23,238 nucleotides of DNA from contig SKIC01000300.1 of assembly GCA_007116685.1 (NCBI GenBank), forward strand, positions 1-23,238. Reading direction: 5' to 3'. This stretch comes from Balneolales bacterium (lineage in GTDB: Bacteria > Bacteroidota > Rhodothermia > Balneolales > Natronogracilivirgulaceae). The translations under genes were made by a program, and so were the position numbers. Each line of letters begins with the position of its first letter. Positions within the stretch are counted from its first letter, which is position 1. Under the pieces are notes generated by a model that had not been told where the DNA came from, did no database searches, and worked only from the letters and a program-made list of their open reading frames with translations. Positions 7,624 to 15,544 of the stretch are shown piece by piece.

Positions 7624-8268
7624 TTATTGTTTTGAGTCTTCTAACATTACCAATTGTCGACTGGTCAGTATTTTATCAATATCCAAAAGAGTGATTACTT
7701 TTTTATTGACTTTAGCCAATCCTAGAATGAAATCAGTATCTAAATCAACTCCAAAAGATGGGGTATTTTCCAATTCTTCCCGATTCACATTTATTACTTC
7801 TGAAACCGAATCTACTACAATACCGAGGTGAGACACCGTATCTTCTTTAACTACCTCTACAATAATGATAGGAGTTCTGGCATCGTCTTCTTTTGGTTCT
7901 AAGCCAAACCTCTTACGTAAATCAATGACCGGGTGTACCTTACCGCGCAAGTTAATCACGCCACGAACAAAATCAGGAGTCCTTGGCACTTTCGTTACAC
8001 TCATTAGGCCAATAATTTCCTTAACGCTTAGAATATAAATTCCATAATCTTCACCAGCGAGAGTAAAAGTGATGTATTTTCCGGCTTTTGCACGTACGTT
8101 ACTTTCCTTATCTCCGGAACCCGCTTGCGCCTTTTTAGCGACTTCTTCTTGCATCATTCGTTCGGCATCTTCCGCCGCAACAGGCGCTGCCGAAAGTTCA
8201 GGATCATCGTTTATTTCAGCCAATAACTCTTTCATTTCGTCGGTCATATTATTGCCTTTTTTACTCAT
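7624..8268 (-). CDS. cheW: Chemotaxis coupling protein CheW with N-terminal extension
   Basis: A 214-residue adaptor that links receptors to CheA. The CheW fold spans about 62-207, with 'KYITFTLAGEDYGIYILSVKEI', 'VINLRGKVHPVIDLR' and 'FILGLAKVNKKVITLLDIDKIL'. The first 60 residues are acidic and alanine-rich ('MTDEMKELLAEINDDPEL...') and absent from ordinary CheW, which is usually about 150-170 residues. Met8 is a possible alternative start. The gene follows cheA by ten bases. The function of the extension is unknown; it could be a flexible tether. Confidence 0.95.
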   Translation of the reverse strand: MSKKGNNMTDEMKELLAEINDDPELSAAPVAAEDAERMMQEEVAKKAQAGSGDKESNVRAKAGKYITFTLAGEDYGIYILSVKEIIGLMSVTKVPRTPDFVRGVINLRGKVHPVIDLRKRFGLEPKEDDARTPIIIVEVVKEDTVSHLGIVVDSVSEVINVNREELENTPSFGVDLDTDFILGLAKVNKKVITLLDIDKILTSRQLVMLEDSKQ

Positions 8269-8278
8269 AATGTTTTAC

Positions 8279-10603
8279 TCAATCACTCTTAAAAGTCATT
8301 TTGGATTTTGGTAACAAGGTAGGAACATCAATTATCAATCCGACATTTCCATCAGACATAATTGCTCCACCAGCCAGGCCGTTAATCTTATTAAGACTAT
8401 CGCCTAGAGACTTAATAACAATTTCCTGCTTATCAATCAACTCATCAACTAACAAAGCTGCTTCACGGCCATCGCTTTCAACAATAATAAGAAGACCATC
8501 AGCCGGATTTTCTATTCCGCCCTCTATGCCAAATATTTTATCGATACGAACTAGAGGCAATACCCTATCTCTGATGAGAACTGTTTCACCTCTACCCGCA
8601 ATCTTGTTATAAGTAGCCATATCAGGAATCAGCGACTCCTTAATTGCTACGGTTGGAATAATAAATCTCTGATCAGAAATTTGAACAATTACTCCATCAA
8701 TTATAGCTAGGGTTAGAGGTAGGCGGAGTGAAAATGAAGTTCCTTTACCTGGCTTTGTTTTGATTTCCACACTTCCACGAAGACGGTCGATGGCTTTTTT
8801 AACCACGTCCATACCAACACCCCGACCTGAAACATCGGTAACCTTTTCGCTGGTTGAAAAACCGGAGGCAAAAATAAAATTCAAAACCTGGCTTTCGGAA
8901 AGATTGTCATTTTCACTGCAAAGACCACGTTCTATTGCTCTTTTCTTAATCTTATTGACATCTATTCCTTTACCATCATCAGAAACCTCAATTACAACCA
9001 TACCACCTTTATAATAGGCGTTAAGCATAATGGTTCCGGTATCAGGTTTACCAGCCTTTCTTCTATCTTCTACAAACTCAATTCCATGATCACAGTTATT
9101 TCTAATCATATGAACTAGCGGCTCATATAATTCATCAACCATATTACGATCAATTTCTGTGCTTTCGCCATGCATTTCCAGAGCGATTTCTTTGCCCGAT
9201 TTTCTGGATAAATCCCTTACAATACGGTGCATTTTCTGGAATATATCTTTCACAGGGACCATTCTCAGAGACATGGATAAATCCTGAAGAGAAGAAGTAA
9301 TTCTCTTTAATTGCCCGATATCTTGTTGAAGTCGCTTGTCCGAACTTCGTTTAATTTCTTCATTTTGAACAACCATATTTTGGGTAACTACCAATTCGCC
9401 AACTAAATCGATAAGATTATCCATTTTCTGGACACTTACCTTTACGGAAGAATCCATTTTCATATAGGCTGTTGAAGAAGCCACTGAAGATTTTTTCGGA
9501 GCTCTTTTAGGAGACTTTTCAGATGTAGTATTTTCTGTCGTATCAGTAGGCTCAGGAGTATCTGTAACTTGAATTTCAGTTGATTTCGGTTCTTCCTGTA
9601 ATTCGTAATCCAATGTATCTTCGCCCTGACGCGCACGCATTATTTCTCTGGCATAGTATTCTAAATCAACGCCATGCGGGACGTATTCTTTCTTTTTCCG
9701 CGACTCTGACAGACTGGTTATCATCGTTCTTAAGGCATCAACTCCCTCAAATACAACTTCAGCGATTACCTCGTTGTATTGTACACCGCCTTTACGCGCA
9801 TCATCTAATAAATCCTCATAAATATGGGCAAAGGAATTAATGTCAGATAAGTTCAGAAACCCCGCTACACCTTTAATTGTGTGAAATGGGCGGAAAATTG
9901 CATCAATCAAAGAAAGGTCATCGGGTGAAGATTCCCAGTCAATCAACCCATTTTCAATCATCTGAATATTTTCCTGAGATTCTTCAATAAACCCCTGCAC
10001 CAATTCGGGATCTTCTTTGAGGGTTTGGGTAATTAGGGATGGATCATCTCTGTTTTGCAGATAAACCTCAATGCCATCTTCCATGTCGTCTAATTCGCTT
10101 AAATCAATGGCTGATTCAGCAGGTGAATCTACCACCGCTTCTGGTTCCGGTTCCGGCTCAGGCTTAGACTCGGACTTCTTAGGTTTGGGTGATGCTTTCT
10201 TCTTTTTTTCGGCAGAGTCTTGATTTTCCTCATCCTCATCCATCAGAATTTTTGCTTGTTGCTCATCTGATTTCGATTCCTTAGCAGACTTATTTATCTG
10301 CTCGTTTTTCTGTTCCAGCTCTTTATTGGAAATTTCACCCATAGACTCGCAGGCAATCTGCAATTGTTCAACCGCTGAATTCAACTCGTCCAAACCTACG
10401 TCAGGGCTTTCGTATTCATCTAGAATAAGCCGCTCGATAATATTTCGAACCTGAGAAGCATAATCCTGAACTTCCTCTTCTGTAATTTTTTCAACATGCT
10501 GTAATACTTCGCCAAGAGATTGAATATCATCCGGCTCAAGTAGCACAACCATGCTGGCTACTTTATTTACATGTTGCATAAGATCAGTACTTTTCACCTG
10601 CAT
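8279..10603 (-). CDS. cheA: Chemotaxis histidine kinase CheA with extra N-terminal domain
   Basis: A 774-residue kinase that autophosphorylates and passes phosphate to CheY and CheB. A helical region (1-95) is followed by an acidic Lys/Pro/Glu-rich linker (100-165). The P1 histidine-phosphotransfer domain is at about 195-305, with phospho-acceptor His241 in 'RPFHTIKGVAGF'. A low-complexity stretch (305-378) stands where P2 would be expected. P3 dimerisation is at about 380-450. P4 ATPase has N box 'MIRNNCDHGIE', G1 'SDDGKGID', F box 'FIFASGFST' and G2 'GRGVGMDVV'. P5, the CheW-like domain, is at about 635-770. Normal CheA begins with P1, so the 190-residue leader is unusual. It follows the sigma54 regulator by six bases. 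Confidence 0.96.
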   Translation of the reverse strand: MQVKSTDLMQHVNKVASMVVLLEPDDIQSLGEVLQHVEKITEEEVQDYASQVRNIIERLILDEYESPDVGLDELNSAVEQLQIACESMGEISNKELEQKNEQINKSAKESKSDEQQAKILMDEDEENQDSAEKKKKASPKPKKSESKPEPEPEPEAVVDSPAESAIDLSELDDMEDGIEVYLQNRDDPSLITQTLKEDPELVQGFIEESQENIQMIENGLIDWESSPDDLSLIDAIFRPFHTIKGVAGFLNLSDINSFAHIYEDLLDDARKGGVQYNEVIAEVVFEGVDALRTMITSLSESRKKKEYVPHGVDLEYYAREIMRARQGEDTLDYELQEEPKSTEIQVTDTPEPTDTTENTTSEKSPKRAPKKSSVASSTAYMKMDSSVKVSVQKMDNLIDLVGELVVTQNMVVQNEEIKRSSDKRLQQDIGQLKRITSSLQDLSMSLRMVPVKDIFQKMHRIVRDLSRKSGKEIALEMHGESTEIDRNMVDELYEPLVHMIRNNCDHGIEFVEDRRKAGKPDTGTIMLNAYYKGGMVVIEVSDDGKGIDVNKIKKRAIERGLCSENDNLSESQVLNFIFASGFSTSEKVTDVSGRGVGMDVVKKAIDRLRGSVEIKTKPGKGTSFSLRLPLTLAIIDGVIVQISDQRFIIPTVAIKESLIPDMATYNKIAGRGETVLIRDRVLPLVRIDKIFGIEGGIENPADGLLIIVESDGREAALLVDELIDKQEIVIKSLGDSLNKINGLAGGAIMSDGNVGLIIDVPTLLPKSKMTFKSD

Positions 10604-10609
10604 AGTAGT

Positions 10610-12046
10610 TTATTCTTCTTCAGGATTATCTTTAATTTTTTTCAGCTTATTGCGGATTGTTCGGTCAGAAATTCCCAAAAGTTCCGCTGCTTCTTTTTGA
10701 TTTCCATTCGTACGGTTCAAAGCCATTTGAATCATTTTCATTTCCATTTCTTCAATGGGAACCAAAGGCAACTCTTGCAAAAATTCCTGTTGTAAATTAT
10801 CGTCCAAGCCAGCAAACAAATCATTATTAATATGTTCAGGTGTTAGATCTGTATCGTTACCGGACATTAAAACAGCTCGTTGGATAAGGTTCTGAAGCTC
10901 ACGCACATTTCCTTTCCATTCTTGTCGCAGCAAATACGATTCCAAATCCTTGCTAATACGCTTCGGCTCAAGATTATACTCATGAATAAACTTCTCTACA
11001 AAAAAATCAGCCAAAACTACTACATCTTCTCGTCTTTGCCGTAAAGATGGAATTGATATTGGAAATACGTTTAATCGGTAGTACAAATCTTCGCGAAAGT
11101 CTCCATCAGCAATCGACTTGCCAACGTTTCGGTTGGTTGTAGCCACAATACGCACGTCTATCTTTTTCGGTTTTTGACTACCTACTCGTTGAAATTCGCC
11201 CTCTTGCAAAACTCTTAACAGTTTGGCCTGGACATTTATATCAATTTCTGTGATTTCATCGAGTAATAATGTGCCGCCATCGGCCTCATCAAAGGCGCCT
11301 TTAGCATCATTTATGGCCCCGGTAAAGGCACCTTTAACGTGACCAAACAAGGTACTTTCAACAAGTTCTGAAGGGAGATTAGCACAATTTATTTTCACAT
11401 AAGGGCCATCTGACCTGTCACTATTATAGTGTATCAGGGATGCGAAGACTTCTTTTCCTGTTCCACTTTCTCCCTGAATTAAAACCGGTGCGTTATTTCT
11501 GGCGATTTGAGGTAACATATCCAGTAATTTTTTTATCTGGGGATGTTCGCCTATCATTTTTGTTTCAAAACCAGAAACATCCTTCTTTTTCGATTTTGGT
11601 GGATTTACTTCAGTTTCTCTTTCACTGACTTTGGGTCCATCCATAGCAGGCGCTTCGCTGTAACGAACACTACCGGTCTTTATTTTGTGCTTAAAAAATC
11701 GATTTACCCTGGCTAAAATTTCAGCGCCACTGAACGGTTTTGTGATATAATCGAAGGCACCTTTTTGAACCGCATTCACTGCGTGATTAATGCTACCGAA
11801 TCCGGTTATGAGTATAAATCCGATTTCGGGATGGTGCTCAAGTACGTGATTTAACACTTCATCACCAGTCATTTCCGGCATTTTCACATCAGAAATCACC
11901 AGATCAACCGGCTTTTTTGAAAGTGATGCGAGAGCTTCTTGTGGAGAATCGAATGTTACGACGTCAAACTTATTCATACCTAAATGCTTCTTTAAATAAG
12001 AAAGCATCAGGGGTTCATCGTCCAGTACTAGTATTTTACCGTTCAA
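10610..12046 (-). CDS. Sigma54-dependent response regulator (NtrC/FlrC-like)
   Basis: A 478-residue transcription activator. The receiver domain (1-118) has Asp9-Asp10, phospho-acceptor Asp53 and Lys103. The sigma54-contact AAA+ domain (about 163-395) has Walker A 'GESGTGKE' (192-199), the 'GAFTGA' loop (239-244) that touches sigma54, and Walker B 'GGTLLLDE' (257-264). The C-terminal Fis-type helix-turn-helix is at about 434-472. It sits between the flagellar filament operon and cheA, and a sigma54-type promoter lies before fliS, so a flagellar role like FlrC/FleR is likely. The cognate kinase is not in the window. The start is TTG (12044-12046), the only plausible one because an in-frame TAA lies five codons upstream. 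Confidence 0.92.
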   Translation of the reverse strand: MNGKILVLDDEPLMLSYLKKHLGMNKFDVVTFDSPQEALASLSKKPVDLVISDVKMPEMTGDEVLNHVLEHHPEIGFILITGFGSINHAVNAVQKGAFDYITKPFSGAEILARVNRFFKHKIKTGSVRYSEAPAMDGPKVSERETEVNPPKSKKKDVSGFETKMIGEHPQIKKLLDMLPQIARNNAPVLIQGESGTGKEVFASLIHYNSDRSDGPYVKINCANLPSELVESTLFGHVKGAFTGAINDAKGAFDEADGGTLLLDEITEIDINVQAKLLRVLQEGEFQRVGSQKPKKIDVRIVATTNRNVGKSIADGDFREDLYYRLNVFPISIPSLRQRREDVVVLADFFVEKFIHEYNLEPKRISKDLESYLLRQEWKGNVRELQNLIQRAVLMSGNDTDLTPEHINNDLFAGLDDNLQQEFLQELPLVPIEEMEMKMIQMALNRTNGNQKEAAELLGISDRTIRNKLKKIKDNPEEE

Positions 12047-12052
12047 GTCTAT

Positions 12053-12090
12053 CTTACCTTAGTGTGTATATAATCAAAGGGTAAGGTAAG
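12053..12090 (-). promoter_or_regulatory. 9-bp inverted repeat covering the Shine-Dalgarno of the sigma54 regulator
   Basis: On the - strand CTTACCTTA (12090-12082) pairs with TAAGGTAAG (12061-12053) across a 20-base loop. The second arm contains AAGG, the only Shine-Dalgarno-like sequence before the TTG start at 12046. The structure could hide the ribosome site in RNA, or be a dyad operator in DNA for autoregulation. No T-run follows, so it is not an intrinsic terminator. Confidence 0.45.
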
Positions 12091-12121
12091 TTTTGAAAAG
12101 GTATTATTCTACATTAACTCT

Positions 12122-12574
12122 CTATAAATTCGAGATATCGTCCAAAAGGCGGGATGATATCCTGTCTAGCACTTCGGGATCATTCATCAATGTATTTATA
12201 CGCTCTTCAGAAAGTGGTTTTGCAGCAGAAACATAGCCCTCAGGCGATTGGATAGTATCCAGTGTTTCCACAGGTGCGGCTAGGCTCTCAGCAAGCCTTC
12301 CGGCAAACTCATCAGAGGTATAGAAACCATCTTCAATTCTACCTTTAATTTGGCGTAATTGCTCAAAAGATTGTTCTTTAAGATTTTGCATTACCGATTT
12401 TGCAAAATCCAGTTCCCCGGCAAAACGAGCTTCACCAAGGCTTAAGGAATCTCCACGAACACTGCCGGTTGCGCTCTTATCTTTTGATTCTGAGCCGGAA
12501 ACACCTTTTTCACGAGCAACGCGATCGGTATCGTTACTGCGAATAAAATTGTTATGTAATGATTTAATATCCAT
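12122..12574 (-). CDS. flgM: FlgM-like anti-sigma28 factor with C-terminal extension
   Basis: A 150-residue soluble protein, longer than the usual FlgM of about 95-105 residues. 'DSLSLGEA' (42-49) resembles the FlgM motif before the sigma-binding helices. 'EQLRQIKGRIEDGFYTSDEFAGRLAESL' (71-98, a little over one helix pair) matches the FlgM pattern of Ile-Lys, Gly-x-Tyr, Ala and Leu-Leu. FlgM binds and holds sigma28 (FliA) until it is exported through the finished hook. Residues 100-150 are extra. It is the last gene of the fliS operon, three bases after the FliT-like gene, a usual place for flgM beside a chaperone. The match is weak in sequence and supported by context; a generic flagellar protein remains possible. 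Confidence 0.55.
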   Translation of the reverse strand: MDIKSLHNNFIRSNDTDRVAREKGVSGSESKDKSATGSVRGDSLSLGEARFAGELDFAKSVMQNLKEQSFEQLRQIKGRIEDGFYTSDEFAGRLAESLAAPVETLDTIQSPEGYVSAAKPLSEERINTLMNDPEVLDRISSRLLDDISNL

Positions 12575-12577
12575 AGT

Positions 12578-12970
12578 TTAACCGTGCAGTTTATTTTCAA
12601 AAAAAACTGAAGAAGGCTTTTGTTGTTTGCCCCCCTGAGTATACGAATTTTGAGCTTTTAATTCTTTTTGGACATCGTCTCTTTGAGTTTCTTGAATCCG
12701 AGAACGATTTTGTAAAGCTTTCTTAATCTCTTCGTCAAGACTCAGCAATTCATTAAACTGCTCTCGTAGAAGAGGTTCATCAACAGTAGATTTTTCTTTT
12801 GCCCACTCATCTGAAGCAATAAAGTCTTCGAGTTTTTGCAATGCTACAGCTCTTTCTTTCATGGCAATTTGCACATTAGAAATCTCAAAACCGGCCTGCT
12901 TCTTCAACTCTTCAGAGAGATGAAGACTAGATTGAGTCGCTTCTTGTACTAATTGAAAAACCTGAGCCAT
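12578..12970 (-). CDS. Small helical flagellar chaperone-like protein (FliT/FlgN type)
   Basis: A 130-residue, almost entirely helical protein. Residues 4-65 and 70-110 look like two long coiled-coil-forming helices ('ALQKLEDFIAS', 'LLSLDEEIKKALQNRSRIQETQRD'). The tail 'SYTQGG...SSVFFENK' resembles the 'Y...FFDKK' ends of FliT-like proteins of other phyla. FliT and FlgN are export chaperones for FliD and for the hook-filament junction proteins. It lies nine bases after flaG and three before the FlgM-like gene, downstream of fliD, which fits a FliD or FlgK/FlgL chaperone. FliT and FlgN cannot be told apart by eye, so no symbol is given. Confidence 0.5.
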   Translation of the reverse strand: MAQVFQLVQEATQSSLHLSEELKKQAGFEISNVQIAMKERAVALQKLEDFIASDEWAKEKSTVDEPLLREQFNELLSLDEEIKKALQNRSRIQETQRDDVQKELKAQNSYTQGGKQQKPSSVFFENKLHG

Positions 12971-12979
12971 TTTATTCTA

Positions 12980-13372
12980 TTATATTACTCTTGGTAAATC
13001 TTGAAGGAGGATTTCTGCCGCCTTGTTCAATTTTTGAACCATATCAAGATACTCTTGTGGAGGTACTTGACGAACAATATCTCCGGTTTCCTTATCAACT
13101 ACCTGAATGATTGTACGCCCACTTCCTTCATCTTTCGTGAAAGAGATGCTTCTGTTTGAAATTTCATCTACCAAAGTATTGAAAGCTTTTGCAGCATTTT
13201 CAAGGGCGGTTTCAGGCACTTCTGCTTTTATTTGCACAGAAGTTGGAAGTTTTGCTTCAGGCACTACATTTCCATTTGTTTTAACCACGACATTTTGCTC
13301 TTTCGCGGCACGAGTACTTGCCAAAGCATCCTGATTTGTAATAGAAGCTGTTATTTTTTGTTGTATTTCCAT
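12980..13372 (-). CDS. flaG: FlaG family flagellar protein
   Basis: A 130-residue protein with the FlaG core at about 68-125. A strand 'ISFTKDEGSGRTIIQVVDKETGDIVRQVPPQEYLD' (about 75-109) shows the family pattern of 'D-x-x-TG-x-hydrophobic-RQ-hydrophobic-PP', followed by a short amphipathic helix. The N-terminal 60 residues are low-complexity and probably unstructured. FlaG affects filament length and is commonly next to fliD and fliS, as here. The gene starts 24 bases after fliD. Confidence 0.88.
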   Translation of the reverse strand: MEIQQKITASITNQDALASTRAAKEQNVVVKTNGNVVPEAKLPTSVQIKAEVPETALENAAKAFNTLVDEISNRSISFTKDEGSGRTIIQVVDKETGDIVRQVPPQEYLDMVQKLNKAAEILLQDLPRVI

Positions 13373-13396
13373 GAGTGTAACCTTTGGCTAAAAAAA

Positions 13397-15088
13397 TTAA
13401 AACATACCAAACTGTATTGCCTGCAGTTGCTGAAACTGTGCTTGCGAAGACTCTATTAACTGCTGTAGCTGTATGAATTCATCACGAAGCTGAGTTTCTC
13501 TTCTTTTCAAAAAATCTTCCTGTCTTGAAATACGATCATTCAAGAGTGAGATTCTATCATCAATGGTATTCTGAAGAGAACGTATTACTGAATTATTTCC
13601 ACGAACAAAATTATCTACCTCAACCTGAAGATTGGCAGCCAAACCATCTCTTGCAGAAAACAAATTCTGAACTTCAGCAGAATTTTCTCTAAGAACTTCA
13701 TCCAACCGACTTGAGTCTTCTACACGTAAAGTGCCATCCTGATTAAAATTCAAACCGAGATCAAAAACATTTCTCAAGCTCTGAATTCCAGAAAGTGATA
13801 GCTCGCGAATTAAATTGGCCTCACCTAAGGCATTAGATAAAGTTACATTACCACTACCGGGTGTCAATTGAGAAAGTTCGAGGCGGGCAGAATCACCCTG
13901 AACAACAACAGACGCTTCAATTTCGGTATTCAAGGCAGCGTTACTGTTGATTTGATCTCGAATTTCTTCAAGAGCTTGCTGACGCGTCAGCCCTGTTGTA
14001 TCAAATGAAATAGTAGCCATTGCTCCACCTTCCAAACGGACTTCGAAACTACTTAACCCTTCATCATCTACATCAAAGTTTTCGTTTGCCTCCACGAATC
14101 CACCTCTACCTGAAGCAGAATTAACAGACTGTAGCAATGAGGTTCTCATAGAACTCAGGAATGTTCTAAATGAACGCTCAGATTGTAATGGGCCTCTGTC
14201 TCCAGATTCGGCATTAAGGAAAGTTTTGGCGCGAATATCTGATACGATGGAATTGTAATCCTGTATAAATTTATCTACCGCAGATCTGGCTTCCTGAGTA
14301 TCTGCATTAATGGTAATTGTTTCATTACCCGCAGTTACACCATTCAAATTTATAGTAAGATTACTTATCGCATCAGTCACATTGTTCGTAGAACGCTGAA
14401 AAGAAACGCCATCAATAGTGAAGCGTGCATTCAAATCGTTTGCATCGGCTACTAAATTTGAAAAGCCGGCAATTCCCGGAGCACCTGTTACTGAAATACG
14501 ATTCTCTGAGCCTGACTCACGGCTTCGGATTGAAAGCTGTATCTCATTCGAGTTAATATTAAAAACATTAACAGAAACTCTGGAACCTAAGCCATCAGCA
14601 ATTTGACGCCTTACTTCCGTAAGTACCTCTTCGTTATCCGAAAAATTATCGGTATCGAGGGAAATTGTTACCGGTCCCTCACTACCTACCTCAATTTGAA
14701 ATGATACGGTGCCGTTGTTTGCAAGCTCAGTACCAGATCTCTGAAACACTGCAGAAGTTACAATATCAGATTGAGCAAGGTTATCTACCCTGATGTTATA
14801 CGTTCCTGCTTCACGAAGTAAATCTCCGGCGGTTACAGAAACAGCTTCTGAAGTTGAACTGGCGCTAAGTGGTCTAAACTGTGTATTTGACGGCTCCTGA
14901 TAAGAAGTAAGTAAGTTATTAAATGAGGAGACTTTGGAGCCTACATCACTTACCGCTTTCCTAGTAGTTTGTTGTTTTTCAACTTGCTCTTGTAATTCAA
15001 ACTTACGCCTGCTTTCAAGCGTAATTAGCTGCTGAACAAGCTGCTCAAACGGATCGCTTTGTCGTAATATGCTATTGATACCGGACAT
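13397..15088 (-). CDS. fliD: Flagellar filament cap protein FliD
   Basis: A 563-residue secreted cap protein that folds flagellin at the filament tip. The N-terminal FliD domain runs from about 10 to 110, beginning 'INSILRQSDPFEQLVQQLITLESRR'. The C-terminal domain starts near 220 and ends in a long coiled coil (500-555: 'IDDRISLLNDRISRQEDFLKRRE...') typical of FliD. It is about 95 residues longer than the 467-residue Salmonella protein. The extra length matches a second copy of a beta-rich module: residues about 133-202 and 348-420 share 'V/MATISFDT...L.E(V/I)R.QI...' and 'N.ISV/NVTLS'. It lies three bases after fliS and is exported without a cleaved signal peptide. Confidence 0.93.
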   Translation of the reverse strand: MSGINSILRQSDPFEQLVQQLITLESRRKFELQEQVEKQQTTRKAVSDVGSKVSSFNNLLTSYQEPSNTQFRPLSASSTSEAVSVTAGDLLREAGTYNIRVDNLAQSDIVTSAVFQRSGTELANNGTVSFQIEVGSEGPVTISLDTDNFSDNEEVLTEVRRQIADGLGSRVSVNVFNINSNEIQLSIRSRESGSENRISVTGAPGIAGFSNLVADANDLNARFTIDGVSFQRSTNNVTDAISNLTINLNGVTAGNETITINADTQEARSAVDKFIQDYNSIVSDIRAKTFLNAESGDRGPLQSERSFRTFLSSMRTSLLQSVNSASGRGGFVEANENFDVDDEGLSSFEVRLEGGAMATISFDTTGLTRQQALEEIRDQINSNAALNTEIEASVVVQGDSARLELSQLTPGSGNVTLSNALGEANLIRELSLSGIQSLRNVFDLGLNFNQDGTLRVEDSSRLDEVLRENSAEVQNLFSARDGLAANLQVEVDNFVRGNNSVIRSLQNTIDDRISLLNDRISRQEDFLKRRETQLRDEFIQLQQLIESSQAQFQQLQAIQFGMF

Positions 15089-15091
15089 TAA

Positions 15092-15430
15092 TTATCCTTT
15101 GTGATTGAATGATCCTTTATCTGGTTTTTTGCTTCCTTTTACAACATGCTCATCCCAGGTATCACGGATACCTTCCAAAAGCTCGCGAACCTCGTCAAAT
15201 TCGCCTTTTCTGGCTTGCCGCTGGCAATACTCATAGAGATTGAACAACGAACCTGCAATGTCGTAATCGAAATTGAGTCCCCGGATCAACGTTGACAAAA
15301 CCTCTACTACACGCTTCTCATCTTTTCGGTAACAGGCTTGAATGGCCAAATCATATAATTTGGTAATCAACTCTGTTGGAGAGGCGTTAAGTATAGCTTG
15401 TCGCTGATATGTATCAACAATTTTCTTCAT
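15092..15430 (-). CDS. fliS: Flagellin export chaperone FliS
   Basis: A 112-residue helical protein with the FliS pattern 'YQRQAILNASPTELITKLYDLAIQAC' (8-33) and further helices to about residue 95, then a basic unstructured tail. FliS binds the C-terminal helix of flagellin in the cytoplasm and prevents early polymerisation. It is the first gene of the fliS-fliD-flaG-fliT-flgM block. Its start has no clear Shine-Dalgarno sequence, and a sigma54-type promoter lies 35-50 bases upstream. The flagellin gene lies just before it on the same strand. Confidence 0.93.
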   Translation of the reverse strand: MKKIVDTYQRQAILNASPTELITKLYDLAIQACYRKDEKRVVEVLSTLIRGLNFDYDIAGSLFNLYEYCQRQARKGEFDEVRELLEGIRDTWDEHVVKGSKKPDKGSFNHKG

Positions 15431-15464
15431 AAAATGGATTTATATGCATATGCCGTTTTGATTT

Positions 15465-15480
15465 GGCAAAGATTATGCCA
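15465..15480 (-). promoter_or_regulatory. Sigma54 (-24/-12) promoter of the fliS operon
   Basis: On the - strand TGGCATAATCTTTGCC has the -24 TGGCA and -12 TTGC boxes with exactly ten bases between GG and GC, as the sigma54 consensus requires. A start would fall near 15454, giving a 5' leader of about 24 bases before the fliS ATG at 15430. A sigma54 activator is encoded at 10610-12046. The element is partly palindromic and also fits on the + strand, but no + strand gene follows it. Confidence 0.65.
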
Positions 15481-15544
15481 TTAATCTCAAACTTAGCTTA
15501 TGTCACTTAAAATAAGTCATTTGATACACTTCCGGAAACATTAG

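Noticed and set aside
8301..9840. Open frames on the + strand opposite cheA
   Set aside because: They are shadows of a strongly conserved gene, with Ser/Leu-rich composition typical of antisense frames and no family features.
15465..15481. The + strand reading of the -24/-12 element (TTGGCAAAGATTATGCC)
   Set aside because: The element is near-palindromic, but no + strand gene lies downstream, so only the - strand reading makes sense.
15500..15522. Imperfect hairpin after the flagellin stop (ACTTA/TAAGT)
   Set aside because: Only five base pairs, mismatched extension and no T-run; not enough to call a terminator, so read-through from flagellin into fliS remains possible.
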